Below, in pieces: positions 25,210 to 33,974 of a DNA stretch of 64,000 bases. Origin of the DNA: Limihaloglobus sulfuriphilus (GTDB lineage: Bacteria > Planctomycetota > Phycisphaerae > Sedimentisphaerales > Sedimentisphaeraceae); the NCBI RefSeq assembly GCF_001999965.1, contig NZ_CP019646.1, forward strand, positions 3,038,001 through 3,102,000, in the 5' to 3' direction. The notes under the pieces were generated by a model, which saw only the letters and a list, made by a program, of their open reading frames with translations, made no database searches and was not told the origin of the DNA. Both the position numbers and the translations under genes were made by a program. Within the stretch, counting starts at the first letter, position 1. Every line of letters begins with the position of its first letter.

Positions 25210-26919
25210 TTACACCTCGTCGGTATAGACAACACTCATCAGTTCCTGGACGGAGGTTTTGCCGTCGAGAAGGGCCTGAACACCGCAGTCCATCAGCCCG
25301 CCGTAACCCCTGCTTCTGGCGGCCTCTCGAACCTCGAGCTCGGAGGCCTTGGCGATGATCTGGCGGCGGATGGTATTATCGACGACGAGGAACTCAAAAA
25401 TCGGGAACCTGCCGGCATATCCGCGGTCATTGCACAGCGGGCAGCCGACACCCTCGTAAAAGGTGGTATTGCGTATGGTTTCCTCGGGCAGTTTGAGCCA
25501 GTTCCGGGCAGCCTCGTCCAGCTCGACGGGCCGTTTGCAATAGTCGCATATCCTGCGCACCAGCCTCTGGGCTAACACAAGATTTAGTGTAGATGCCAGC
25601 AGGTACGGCTCTAACCCCATGAACACAAAACGGCTTATGGCACTGGGGGCGTCGTTGGTATGAAAGGTACTAAGCACAAGGTGGCCGGTCATGGCGGCTT
25701 TCATGGCGATATCCATGGTCTCGCGGTCACGTATCTCACCCAGCAGAACTATGTCTGGATCCTGCCTCAAAATCGCCCTCAGACTCGAGGCAAATGTCAG
25801 CCCGATATCGCTGCGGACCTGCACCTGATTTATACCCCCCAGGCGGTACTCCACAGGGTCCTCTACGGTGGTGATATTCTTACGCGGATCCTTAAGATAA
25901 TTGAGGGCCGAATAGAGGGTTGTACTCTTGCCCGAACCGGTCGGGCCGGTGACCACAATTATGCCGTGAGGCTGCTGTAAAATTTTTTTGAAAATTTCTA
26001 AATATTTTGGTTCAAAACCGACTCCGTCAATGTTATTTGGAATGGATGAGCTGTCCAGAATACGCATAACTATCTTCTCTCCGTAGATCGTCGGCAGCGA
26101 ATTTACACGAACATCGACCGCTTTTGAGCCGGCACGCAGCTTGAATCTGCCGTCCTGGGGAAGTCGCCTCTCGGCGATGTCCATCTGGGAAAGAATCTTG
26201 AGCCTGGTGGTAACGGCGGCCTGCATTTTGCGGCTCGGAGGCACCATTTTCATCAATTGGCCGTCAACACGCATACGGATATCCATGCTCGTTTCCTGCG
26301 GCTCTACGTGGATATCGCTGGCACCGGTCTGCACGGCCTGGTTGAGCATCAGGTCAACAAACCGGATAACCGGAGCCCTGCTGGCCTCGGCCTCCTGGAC
26401 TTCTTCTTCCTCCTCCTCGTAATCACCCGTCTCAACCTCAAGCTCTACTATATCTCGTAGTTCACGCTCGGCCAAGTCCTTTCCATGGTATATAACGTCA
26501 ACCGCACGGGCGATCTCCTCCTCGGCGATTATCATCACCTCCAGGCTTGCGTTGAGCTTGGCGCTGATGGTGTCGATCGTCAGTACGTTGAGCGGGTCTG
26601 TCATGGCGACCTGGACAACGCCGCCGTCCTCGCTCTCGCTCACCGCGATAAGCGAGTACCGCTGAGCGACAAGCTCGTTGAGCTTCCAGGCAACGTCCAT
26701 ATCGATATCGTCGAAATGCTCCGGCCCGAAGTACGGCACGTCGAAAAACTCGCTCAAGAGCTGCGCACACTCGACAGAGCTGATAACATCCATGGATACG
26801 AGTATCTGGCCAAGACGCTTTTTTTCTGTCTTCTGGATCTCAAGGGCCTCCTCGAGAATCGCTTCATCTATCCAAGCCTTCTCAATAAGCCACTCGCCAA
26901 AACGCATTGTTCCTATCAT
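25210..26919 (-). CDS. pilB: Type IV pilus assembly ATPase PilB
   Basis: 569 residues. An N-terminal T2SSE_N/MshEN-type domain (GQILVSMDVISSVECAQLLSEFF) precedes an acidic linker (DYEEEEEEVQEAE near 166-178). The ATPase core has ASDIHVEPQ, Walker A GPTGSGKST at 325-333, Walker B DPDIVLLGEIRD at 387-398, and two zinc-ligand pairs C458/C461 and C493/C496. It drives pilus extension. The start could instead be the ATG four codons downstream, which has AGGA three bases before it. A promoter and a terminator-like hairpin lie directly upstream. Confidence 0.95.
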   Translation of the reverse strand: MIGTMRFGEWLIEKAWIDEAILEEALEIQKTEKKRLGQILVSMDVISSVECAQLLSEFFDVPYFGPEHFDDIDMDVAWKLNELVAQRYSLIAVSESEDGGVVQVAMTDPLNVLTIDTISAKLNASLEVMIIAEEEIARAVDVIYHGKDLAERELRDIVELEVETGDYEEEEEEVQEAEASRAPVIRFVDLMLNQAVQTGASDIHVEPQETSMDIRMRVDGQLMKMVPPSRKMQAAVTTRLKILSQMDIAERRLPQDGRFKLRAGSKAVDVRVNSLPTIYGEKIVMRILDSSSIPNNIDGVGFEPKYLEIFKKILQQPHGIIVVTGPTGSGKSTTLYSALNYLKDPRKNITTVEDPVEYRLGGINQVQVRSDIGLTFASSLRAILRQDPDIVLLGEIRDRETMDIAMKAAMTGHLVLSTFHTNDAPSAISRFVFMGLEPYLLASTLNLVLAQRLVRRICDYCKRPVELDEAARNWLKLPEETIRNTTFYEGVGCPLCNDRGYAGRFPIFEFLVVDNTIRRQIIAKASELEVREAARSRGYGGLMDCGVQALLDGKTSVQELMSVVYTDEV

Positions 26920-26942
26920 GCAACTGCCGCTTTCTTATAAAT

Positions 26943-26973
26943 AAAAACTCCGCCGCGAGCGAAATCCGCGGCG
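26943..26973 (-). terminator. Terminator-like hairpin in the pilB leader
   Basis: CGCCGCG (minus strand) pairs with CGCGGCG across nine bases (26951-26957 with 26967-26973), followed on the minus strand by GAG and five T residues. It lies between the predicted promoter and the pilB start, so it could act as an attenuator. Confidence 0.6.
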
Positions 26974-27003
26974 AAAAATGCACATAATTTAAACCAACCT
27001 CAC

Positions 27004-27032
27004 AATATAACACACCAAAATCGCGATTGCAA
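27004..27032 (-). promoter_or_regulatory. Sigma70-like promoter upstream of pilB
   Basis: On the minus strand TTGCAA (27032-27027), 17 bases, then TATATT (27009-27004). It is about 85 bp from the pilB start and 29 bp inside the IS insertion point, so the IS did not remove it. Confidence 0.5.
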
Positions 27033-27061
27033 GACATTATTGCACCGCCCCAACCTTACAA

Positions 27062-27080
27062 CAGGGCAATCGCATCTAAA
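27062..27080 (+). repeat. Left terminal inverted repeat of the IS
   Basis: CAGGGCAATCGCATCTAAA, the exact reverse complement of 28571-28589. Confidence 0.96.
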
Positions 27081-27090
27081 ATATCATTTT

Positions 27091-27369
27091 TTAGGCTTTT
27101 CGGTTATTTTTTCTTTCAAGGCGTGTTATCCGTATGATTTCGTCAGCATATTGTTGCACTAAGTCCATGAATTGGTTGTAACTATCTATGTCAGCCTGCA
27201 GTGCTTCAAGCTCATCCTTTGGGACATATCGCACAACATTGGCTCCATTTTTCCACGTTTGGTGGTTGAAATGCTGCCGGTTTTTCATCTGACATATTTT
27301 CCCTCGTTCCATTCGCTCTATTTTTGCGATTTTTTCTAATAATTTTATAGCTTTTTTTGTCTTTTTCAT
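27091..27369 (-). CDS. Small passenger protein within the IS, DUF6788-like
   Basis: 92 residues, basic and helical, with a central NHQTWKNGANVVRYVPKDELEAL segment followed by YNQFMDLVQQYADEIIRI. The pattern of an aromatic/basic core, a RYVP motif and a trailing helix resembles the DUF6788 family, which I recall as small proteins often near transposases; this comparison is from memory. The gene lies between the left IS end and the transposase, on the opposite strand, 54 bp from the transposase start, so both share one divergent promoter region. The role in transposition is unknown. Confidence 0.7.
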   Translation of the reverse strand: MKKTKKAIKLLEKIAKIERMERGKICQMKNRQHFNHQTWKNGANVVRYVPKDELEALQADIDSYNQFMDLVQQYADEIIRITRLERKNNRKA

Positions 27370-27423
27370 TATAGTATAATATATAGTATTCTATATCTTT
27401 GCAACGTTAAAACGAGGAAAATT

Positions 27424-28575
27424 ATGAAAAAAGAACAAAACCAACGCAGATTAATGGACTATTTTTCGACAATTGAAGACCCCAGAGTCGAGCGTACTCG
27501 CAAGCATGAGCTTAGCGATATTTTATCCATTGCAATTTGTGCAATAATTTGTGGCGCTGATGGATGGACACAGGTTGAAGAGTTCGCTCAGTGCAAAGAA
27601 GAGTGGTTTAAAAGTTTTCTTTCTTTGCCTAATGGCATTCCTTCTCACGACACATTTGGACGAGTATTTTCTTCTCTCAAACCCGACTCATTTGAACAAT
27701 GCTTCCTCGAATGGGTCAATGCCTTAGCCCAAAAGAGTGAAGGCAGGCTCATAGCCATTGACGGCAAGACTATGCGTAGAAGCGTTGATTATGCATCTGA
27801 AAAAGCGGCTGTTCACATGGTAAATGCCTGGTGCGACACCAACAAAATGGTCATTGGGCAGATTGCAACAGAAACCAAGAGCAATGAGATAACGGCTATA
27901 CCTAAGCTCTTGGAGTTAATTGATTTAGATGGTGCAGTTGTAACAACTGATGCTATGGGCTGCCAAAAGGAAATTGCTAATGCTGTAATTGAAAATGATG
28001 GGGACTATATCTTGCAGCTAAAGGCAAATCAGACCGGCCTGCATAAAAATGCAGTTACCCTTTTTGATGAATGTATAGACGATAATGTCTATAATATTCA
28101 ATATACTGTTGCAAGTGAAACTGATGGAGGCCACGGCAGGGTTGAAGAACGCACATTGCGGGCTGTTTCAAATGTAGGATTCCTTAACTCTGAAAAGAAG
28201 AACTGGGTCGGGCTCAAGAGCCTGATATGTGTGGAGGCAAAGAGGAGCATAGGAGATGAAACAAGCGTAGAGAAACGGTATTACATATCAAGCCTGACTT
28301 GCAAAAATCCGCCAAATTTACTCAAATATATCAGGGGCCACTGGGGGGTAGAGAACTCCTTGCACTGGTGTTTAGATATCAGCTTTGCCGACGATGAAAG
28401 GAGAATAAGAAAAGGTTATGGAGCAGAAAATTTTGCAAGGCTCTCACGAATAGCACTGAATCTGCTAAAACAGCAAACCAAGCACAAGGTCGGCATAAAG
28501 ACCAGAAGGCTGTGCTGCGGCTGGAACGAGCAATACCTATATCGCGTGCTGACACAACAAAATAAAGGACTTTAG
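27424..28575 (+). CDS. ISAs1 family transposase
   Basis: 383 residues, the usual length. The N-terminal DDE_Tnp_1-associated domain has FSTIEDPRVERTRKHELSDI. The catalytic triad is visible as D in IAIDGKTMRRS (about 114), D in VVTTDAMGCQ (about 175) and E in HWGVENSLHW (about 309), followed by a DDERRIRKGYGAENFARLSRIALN tail typical of the family. The ATG is preceded by an A+T-rich region and AACGAGGAAAATT. The stop codon TAG lies in the right inverted repeat. The gene appears intact. Confidence 0.96.
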   Translation: MKKEQNQRRLMDYFSTIEDPRVERTRKHELSDILSIAICAIICGADGWTQVEEFAQCKEEWFKSFLSLPNGIPSHDTFGRVFSSLKPDSFEQCFLEWVNALAQKSEGRLIAIDGKTMRRSVDYASEKAAVHMVNAWCDTNKMVIGQIATETKSNEITAIPKLLELIDLDGAVVTTDAMGCQKEIANAVIENDGDYILQLKANQTGLHKNAVTLFDECIDDNVYNIQYTVASETDGGHGRVEERTLRAVSNVGFLNSEKKNWVGLKSLICVEAKRSIGDETSVEKRYYISSLTCKNPPNLLKYIRGHWGVENSLHWCLDISFADDERRIRKGYGAENFARLSRIALNLLKQQTKHKVGIKTRRLCCGWNEQYLYRVLTQQNKGL

Positions 28576-28589
28576 ATGCGATTGCCCTG
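28571..28589 (+). repeat. Right terminal inverted repeat of the IS
   Basis: TTTAGATGCGATTGCCCTG; it contains the transposase stop codon and is followed directly by the second target duplication copy. Confidence 0.96.
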
Positions 28590-28717
28590 AACCTTACAAT
28601 TTATGTGCATCTGAAGAATAACTTTAAATAAAACATGTATCTCATGCGTATTATCTGCTAAAATGTGCGATCATACTAGATACAAAAATCCAGGTACGAT
28701 TTTGAAAGGTTACAAAA

Positions 28718-29743
28718 ATGGACGTAAGTAAAACTAAGACCTCACGCTGGAACAAGTTTTTCCTCGCCCTGCTGGCGGCAGTCCTGACACTGCTGATTTT
28801 CTGGGCATTTTCGTTTGTGCTGCGTGATATTGGAGATTTGCCCGGGCCGGACAGAGAAAAGATTGAAAAGAATTATATCACCCAGGAAAATATCGACACC
28901 CTCGATGCGCTCCGCAAAGAGCGTGAAGAGCTAAACTCCGCCCAGACACGCCAGAAAGACCTCCAGCAGCTTGCAAACCAGACTATCGAGATGCTGGTAA
29001 AAAAAGGACAGCTAAGCCCCGGCGAGCAGGAAACTCTCGCACGCCAGTCTGAAAAGTTCCAGTCCGCCGGCGTTGAGCTCGAAAAACTCACCAACCAGCT
29101 CTACGAAGTGAACCAGAAGATAAGCAGGCTCGAAGAACAGCACAAAAAGAATCTTGCAAATGCAGATGAAGAGTTCAGAGAGCTTTACAAGAAGCATAGG
29201 CTCAAAACCGCATTCGTAAAACTGGCGTTTATCGTGCCGGTTCTGCTGATAAGTGCCTGGCTGGCGCTGAAATACCGCAAAAGCCCCTACCGCTCATTGA
29301 TTTTCGCGGCGTTTATCGCGTCTTTCTGGAAGACGGTGGTTGTAATGCATAACTATTTCCCAAGCCAGTACTTCCGTTATATTCTCGTTGCCGCGGCGAT
29401 CGCCATTACAGCCGCGATAATGTACATAATCATCAGACAAGCCATAAAACCGAGGCTCGACTGGCTGCTGAAGCAGTACCGCAGCGCGTACAGCGGCGGC
29501 AGGTGCCCGGTATGCTCAGAGCCAATCCGCCGCGGCCCGCTAAAAGACATCACCGGCCAGGATGGAAAACCACGCCTCAGCGTAACCATCAGCGGCGATG
29601 TAAGAGAAAAACCGTATTCCTGCCCGTCATGCGGGACAAGACTGTTCGAAAAATGCAAAAACTGCGGCGAAATTCGAAAATCTCTGCTTCCGTTCTGCCA
29701 GAGCTGCGGCGATGAAATAGAGATTAACGAAAAGACCTCATGA
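28718..29743 (+). CDS. Membrane protein with coiled coil and C-terminal zinc ribbons
   Basis: 341 residues that I cannot assign to a named family. One membrane helix near the N-terminus (14-36), then a long charged coiled coil (about 45-160, KEREELNSAQTRQKDLQQL), then three more membrane helices between about 168 and 245. The C-terminus holds zinc-ribbon pairs: CPVC near 263, CPSC near 304, CKNC near 313 and CQSC near 327. The double zinc ribbon suggests a metal-stabilised cytoplasmic platform. AAAGG stands eight bases before the ATG. It is divergent from pilB, with the IS inserted between them. Confidence 0.8.
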   Translation: MDVSKTKTSRWNKFFLALLAAVLTLLIFWAFSFVLRDIGDLPGPDREKIEKNYITQENIDTLDALRKEREELNSAQTRQKDLQQLANQTIEMLVKKGQLSPGEQETLARQSEKFQSAGVELEKLTNQLYEVNQKISRLEEQHKKNLANADEEFRELYKKHRLKTAFVKLAFIVPVLLISAWLALKYRKSPYRSLIFAAFIASFWKTVVVMHNYFPSQYFRYILVAAAIAITAAIMYIIIRQAIKPRLDWLLKQYRSAYSGGRCPVCSEPIRRGPLKDITGQDGKPRLSVTISGDVREKPYSCPSCGTRLFEKCKNCGEIRKSLLPFCQSCGDEIEINEKTS

Positions 29744-29815
29744 CAAATTAAGGTTAAATACGTTTTAATTCCACAATGACAATGATTTATGTAAATACAT
29801 TAATGGAGACGATAA

Positions 29816-30154
29816 ATGATTAGATGCGGTTCTGTACTTGAGATTTTAGAGGAAAAAATCGATGAATATAAACAGCTTCACGCCGAGGTATGGCCTGAGG
29901 TGCTGGATATGGTGCGGCAATGCAATATAACCAATTATTCGATATTCCTCCGCAGGCTGCCTGACGGAAAATTCTACCTGTTCAGCTACTTCGAATATAC
30001 CGGCACGGACTTTGAGGCTGACATGGCAAAGATGGCCGCCGACCCGAACACCCAGCGATGGTGGCAGGTCTGCGGGAAGTGCCAGAGACCGCTGTCCGAC
30101 CGCGAAAAAGGCCAGTGGTGGGCACCGATGCAAGAGGTTTTTCACTGTGACTGA
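29816..30154 (+). CDS. rhaM: L-rhamnose mutarotase family protein
   Basis: 112 residues of the ferredoxin-like rhamnose mutarotase family (DUF718). H22 in EYKQLHAEVWPEV is the expected catalytic His, with YSIFLRRLPDGKFYLFSYFEYTG and the RWWQVCGKCQRPL tail also family-typical. It interconverts the alpha and beta anomers of L-rhamnose or a related sugar in the cytoplasm. No rhamnose catabolic gene is adjacent, so the specific sugar is open. The gene stands alone between the zinc-ribbon membrane protein and the restriction-modification pair. Confidence 0.9.
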   Translation: MIRCGSVLEILEEKIDEYKQLHAEVWPEVLDMVRQCNITNYSIFLRRLPDGKFYLFSYFEYTGTDFEADMAKMAADPNTQRWWQVCGKCQRPLSDREKGQWWAPMQEVFHCD

Positions 30155-30316
30155 CTGAAACACAATCTCATAAGCCTATTATTATTGATTTATGAGCTAA
30201 ACAGTCTTATAATCCGGTATGACTTTTTCGAAGCTATTTTATATTAAGCTAAAAACAATGTTGATTCTATCAATAAACCTGTTTTACCTTTTACTGAATA
30301 ATAACAAAAGTAATAT

Positions 30317-31969
30317 ATGAAAAACTTTCCTAAACAGCTGACACTTTTTGATGATATAGATACTGTCGGTTTAAAAATCGAGGATGCTGCCTGTCAAGCC
30401 GGTGTTTCAACAGCAACAATCAGAAACTGGATAAAAACAGGCTATCTAAAATTAGAAAGCAAAGGCTCTGTATGTTATAAATCATTCGATAATTTTTTAC
30501 AGAATGTGGCGGGCACTCATAAATTAAACTCCCGAGCCAATAAATCACGCAAGGACTGTCATGACCATATAAATGTGTCATCTGAATTTCTCAGGAAGAT
30601 AAATACCCAATCAAATCCAATTGACCAGATTAGTGATGAATATGAATCTTCGTTGTCTGATTCATACAGGAACAAAGAAGGAATATACTACACTCCATCT
30701 TCTGTTGTGGAAGATCTTTTTAAAAAGCCGTTTCCAGATGTTTCCACAAAAACTTTTTGCGACCCCTGCTGCGGTTCCGGCAACTTTATAATGCATGCTT
30801 TGAATTTAGGATTCAAACCAGAGAACATCTACGGCTATGATTGCGACCCGGTAGCTGTCGCGATTACTAAAGCCAGAATATTTGAGAAAACAGGTTACAA
30901 AACAAAGAACATAATTGTCGCAGACTTTTTAAGCAGTTCTTTAAAAAGAGAAGCTAGACTTTTTGATTGCATTTATACCAACCCGCCATGGGGGAAAAAA
31001 CTGCCAAAAGATGAAAGAGATTTTTACGGCAGAATTTTACAAGCCGGTAAAAGTGTTGACACTTGCTCTCTCTTTTTTTTCGCTTGCTTAAGAAGATTAG
31101 AAGTATCGGGGAAATTAGGTATATTGCTGCCTGAGGCATTTTTTAACATCTCAAGTTATGAGACAGTAAGACTTAAAGCCCTAAACCTCTCGATTGAACG
31201 TTTGATTGACTACGGAAAGTGTTTTAAAGGTTTGGTTACTAAAGCTCAGGCAATTGTTTTGAGCAACAAAAAAAACAAAAACTCCTCTGAAAACATAGTA
31301 TGCCAAACAAATAACACAAAATTTATGCGTACCAGCCTTTCATTTATAAATAATCCAAAATCTATATTTAACTTTCATCGCGGTAAAAATGATTCCGATG
31401 TAATAGAGCATATTTTTTCCTTGCCTCATGTAACACTGAAAAACAATGCAGACTGGGGGCTTGGTATAGTAACGGGAAATAACACTAAATTTTGCCGCAA
31501 CACTCCTTCTGCCGGATACATGCCGGTTTACAAAGGCTCTGATATAACCAAAACCGGACTAAAGGAATCGCACTGTTTTATCCCAAGAGATTTAACTCAA
31601 TATCAACAGGTAGCTCCCGTTGAAATGTTTGAAGCTGAGGAAAAATTGATTTATAAATTTATATCCTCTGATTTATATTTTTTCTGCGATACACAAAAAA
31701 GATATGTTTTGAACAGCATTAATATGCTCATCCCTAAAAAGAGTTTTCCCGTTAAAAACAAACAATTGTGTTTATTATTGAACTGCGATTTTATAAACTG
31801 GCTTTTCAAAAGTATTTTTAACACACATAAAATACTAAGAGGTGATTTAGAATCTCTTCCTATACATGCCGAATATTTCGAAAGACATGCTGTTTTTAAC
31901 GAAAATACATATTTATCATTTTTAAACCTTGAGAAAACAAACAATGGAACTTACAGAATTAAAAGATAA
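30317..31969 (+). CDS. Type II N6-adenine DNA methyltransferase (TaqI/Eco57I-like)
   Basis: 550 residues. A MerR-like helix-turn-helix at about 17-45 (IEDAACQAGVSTATIRNWI) precedes the methyltransferase core: motif I FCDPCCGSGNF near 148 and catalytic NPPW near 221. The C-terminal half looks like a TaqI-type specificity domain (GLGIVTGNNTKFCRN, VYKGSDIT, ILRGDLESLPI). It protects host DNA from the partner nuclease, whose start codon lies inside its 3' end. Codon use and base composition are visibly A+T-richer than flanking genes, indicating recent acquisition. The recognition sequence cannot be read from the protein. Confidence 0.92.
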   Translation: MKNFPKQLTLFDDIDTVGLKIEDAACQAGVSTATIRNWIKTGYLKLESKGSVCYKSFDNFLQNVAGTHKLNSRANKSRKDCHDHINVSSEFLRKINTQSNPIDQISDEYESSLSDSYRNKEGIYYTPSSVVEDLFKKPFPDVSTKTFCDPCCGSGNFIMHALNLGFKPENIYGYDCDPVAVAITKARIFEKTGYKTKNIIVADFLSSSLKREARLFDCIYTNPPWGKKLPKDERDFYGRILQAGKSVDTCSLFFFACLRRLEVSGKLGILLPEAFFNISSYETVRLKALNLSIERLIDYGKCFKGLVTKAQAIVLSNKKNKNSSENIVCQTNNTKFMRTSLSFINNPKSIFNFHRGKNDSDVIEHIFSLPHVTLKNNADWGLGIVTGNNTKFCRNTPSAGYMPVYKGSDITKTGLKESHCFIPRDLTQYQQVAPVEMFEAEEKLIYKFISSDLYFFCDTQKRYVLNSINMLIPKKSFPVKNKQLCLLLNCDFINWLFKSIFNTHKILRGDLESLPIHAEYFERHAVFNENTYLSFLNLEKTNNGTYRIKR

Positions 31970-32675
31970 AATAATTTCTTCTTTTACAGGGTCAGAAAAA
32001 GATTTACATCAAGTCCTTGATTTAGTTGAAGAAGATCAGGCTATATTTCCTTTTAATGAATTCAAACATCTTATATGTAACTTGCTTCATAAAGGCGGGC
32101 TCAGTTATGATAAATATGTAGAAATCAGAACCGAGTACATCAGTGAAAACCCAAACCTTTGGATATTTGAAATTTCTGCTCCCCGCGGATTTGGAGAGAA
32201 ATTCGCTCAAACATACGTCCAGGGAAAATGTTCAAAGCTGAAAAAACCTTCAAAGAAATTAGATAAAAATTACAGCGGTGAATACGATTTGTGGCTTGAC
32301 GGAATAACAATTGAAGTAAAGGCTTCACGCGCCGTAGATAGCGACAGCGAGGAGCCTCTGTATATGAAGGCTTTATCACGCAACACAGATAAAAGGTTTT
32401 TAATGAATTTCCAGCAGCTCAAACCACAATGTTGTGATGTGTTTATTTGGGTAGCTGTATTTCGTGACCAGATTGTCATATGGATAATGAATTCTGATGA
32501 AGTTACAAGTAACCCGTTATTCTCAAAAGGGCAGCACCGGGGAAATATAGGTAAAGAGGGACAGCTGCACATTAAACACGACAATATCCAGCAATTAGAT
32601 AAATATGAACTAAAAGATGATGACATAGAATCAGCCATCCGAAAGGCTGCCGCACGTAAAAAAGCAAGCCGGTAG
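31944..32675 (+). CDS. Putative type II restriction endonuclease
   Basis: 243 residues from the ATG at 31944, inside the last 26 bases of the methyltransferase gene; a TTG 15 bases earlier is less likely. The segment SGEYDLWLDGITIEVKASRA near 110-127 fits the PD-(D/E)xK nuclease core (D then E-x-K). A WVAVFRDQIVIWIM strand follows. I do not recognise the specific endonuclease family. Overlap with a methyltransferase and shared A+T-rich composition strongly support a restriction-modification pair. Confidence 0.82.
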   Translation: MELTELKDKIISSFTGSEKDLHQVLDLVEEDQAIFPFNEFKHLICNLLHKGGLSYDKYVEIRTEYISENPNLWIFEISAPRGFGEKFAQTYVQGKCSKLKKPSKKLDKNYSGEYDLWLDGITIEVKASRAVDSDSEEPLYMKALSRNTDKRFLMNFQQLKPQCCDVFIWVAVFRDQIVIWIMNSDEVTSNPLFSKGQHRGNIGKEGQLHIKHDNIQQLDKYELKDDDIESAIRKAAARKKASR

Positions 32676-32756
32676 ATTCTTTGAGTTGCAAAAGATTGAA
32701 ACAAAAGGTCTTATAACTTATTTGGATATCAAAAGTCTAATAATATTAAGGAAGCT

Positions 32757-33647
32757 ATGAAAAAGATTCTGATTACCGGCGGGGCGGGTTTTGTTGGAGC
32801 TAACTGCGCGATGCTTGCGCGCCGGCAGTGGGATGTATATGTTACCACACACAAAACCCGGATAAATCCGGCTCTGCCGGCCAGAGAGGTTGCCTTAGAT
32901 ATAGCCGACCTTGAAAACGTCCAAAGCGTAATATCCCGGATAAGGCCCGTCGCGATCATACATGCCGCGGCTCTAAGCGATACCCGTTCATCCGCGGAAA
33001 AGCCCGAATTAGCCATGAAAATGAACGCCGATGGAACAAAAAACATGGCAATCGCTGCCGGCCAGTACGGCGCTAAGCTGGTGTATATCTCCACCGACCT
33101 GGTCTATGACGGCGAAGGCTCGCTTTACAGCGAAACGGATACCGCCGCCGCGAGCTGTCATTACGGCAGAAGCAAACTTGCAGGCGAGGAGATGGCGATC
33201 CGGTTCTGCGACAATTTGTGTATCGCCAGAAGCGCAACCGTTTACGGATGCAACATTAACAATAAAAAGAACTTCGCCGAATCGCTGATAGAAAAACTCG
33301 GCTCGTCAGAACGGGTAAAACTCTTCACTGATGAATACCGCTCTTTTATCCACGTGCAGGATTTGTGCAGAATACTGCTGAAAATGGCGGCAGATACAAA
33401 ACTCACAGGCATATACAACGCCGGCGGGCCGCAGAGGCTGAGCCGCTATGAATTCGGACTCGAGCTGGCAGATGCTTTCGGTTTTGATAAATCGCTCATA
33501 GAGCCGTCAAAGATTGACCCGGCAATGTTTAACGACCACCGCCCGAAAGACTGCTCCATGAACATATCGAAGTTAACTGAAAAAATTGGTATCAGCTTAG
33601 CCGATGTATCGGAGGGGTTAAACGCAATGCGCCGGCAGAGGGCGTAA
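32757..33647 (+). CDS. RmlD-like NAD(P)-dependent sugar reductase (SDR superfamily)
   Basis: 296 residues of the extended short-chain dehydrogenase type. GGAGFVGAN near residue 8 is the nucleotide-binding motif; D48 in VALDIADL is the usual acidic residue; YISTDLVYDGEG and HYGRSKLAGEE supply the Ser/Thr-Tyr-x3-Lys catalytic set. The sequence is closest in style to dTDP-4-dehydrorhamnose reductase (RmlD). No other dTDP-rhamnose gene is nearby, so the substrate remains open. It returns to the base composition of the host after the A+T-rich restriction-modification pair. Confidence 0.88.
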   Translation: MKKILITGGAGFVGANCAMLARRQWDVYVTTHKTRINPALPAREVALDIADLENVQSVISRIRPVAIIHAAALSDTRSSAEKPELAMKMNADGTKNMAIAAGQYGAKLVYISTDLVYDGEGSLYSETDTAAASCHYGRSKLAGEEMAIRFCDNLCIARSATVYGCNINNKKNFAESLIEKLGSSERVKLFTDEYRSFIHVQDLCRILLKMAADTKLTGIYNAGGPQRLSRYEFGLELADAFGFDKSLIEPSKIDPAMFNDHRPKDCSMNISKLTEKIGISLADVSEGLNAMRRQRA

Positions 33648-33720
33648 ACTATCACCGGTAAACACCAGTTAAACTGCCGGATAAATTGTTTCTATTTTTA
33701 GAAACTTTTTAAAAAAAAGA

Positions 33721-33750
33721 TTGACAATCCATAAGTATAGATATTATAAT
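33721..33750 (+). promoter_or_regulatory. Consensus sigma70-type promoter for the giant dockerin protein
   Basis: Perfect TTGACA at 33721-33726 and perfect TATAAT at 33745-33750 with an 18-bp spacer. The start codon lies 225 bp downstream, implying a long untranslated leader. Confidence 0.72.
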
Positions 33751-33974
33751 ACTATTGTATAATATTGAAAATCAATTGTAGGATATCTGTATAGCAGATT
33801 AACCAAATCGGAAGTGTGTAAAAATGAAAAGTAATGTTTGGTATAAGAGATAGAGAGTTTGTGACTTCCTTTTGCCTCCAGGGCTGACCGCTGCGGATTG
33901 TCTATAGCGGAGCGCCTCTTCATTTCTTAAATCAACATTCAATAACTGATAAACCAGTATTTGGAGTTTGAGCA
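33751..33974 (+). other. Long 5' leader before the giant gene
   Basis: About 220 bases with no gene and none of the main repeat modules. Possible pairings are GGAAGT (about 33810) with ACTTCC (about 33863), and GACCGCT (about 33886) with AGCGGAGC (about 33906). I compared it by eye with the cyclic di-GMP and other riboswitch cores and found no match. Confidence 0.4.

Larger units (their letters stand above)
27062..28589 (+). mobile_element. Intact ISAs1-type insertion sequence
   Basis: 1528 bp bounded by perfect 19-bp inverted repeats (27062-27080 and 28571-28589) and flanked by a perfect 10-bp direct target duplication AACCTTACAA (27052-27061 and 28590-28599). It encodes a full-length transposase and a divergent small passenger gene. 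The insertion is in the divergent intergenic region between pilB and the zinc-ribbon membrane protein. Perfect ends and duplication suggest a recent and probably still active insertion. Confidence 0.96.

Noticed and set aside
33751-33974. A cyclic di-GMP or similar riboswitch in the giant gene leader
   Set aside because: A GCCTCC-like segment drew attention, but the rest of the leader does not fit the conserved core of the riboswitches I can recall.
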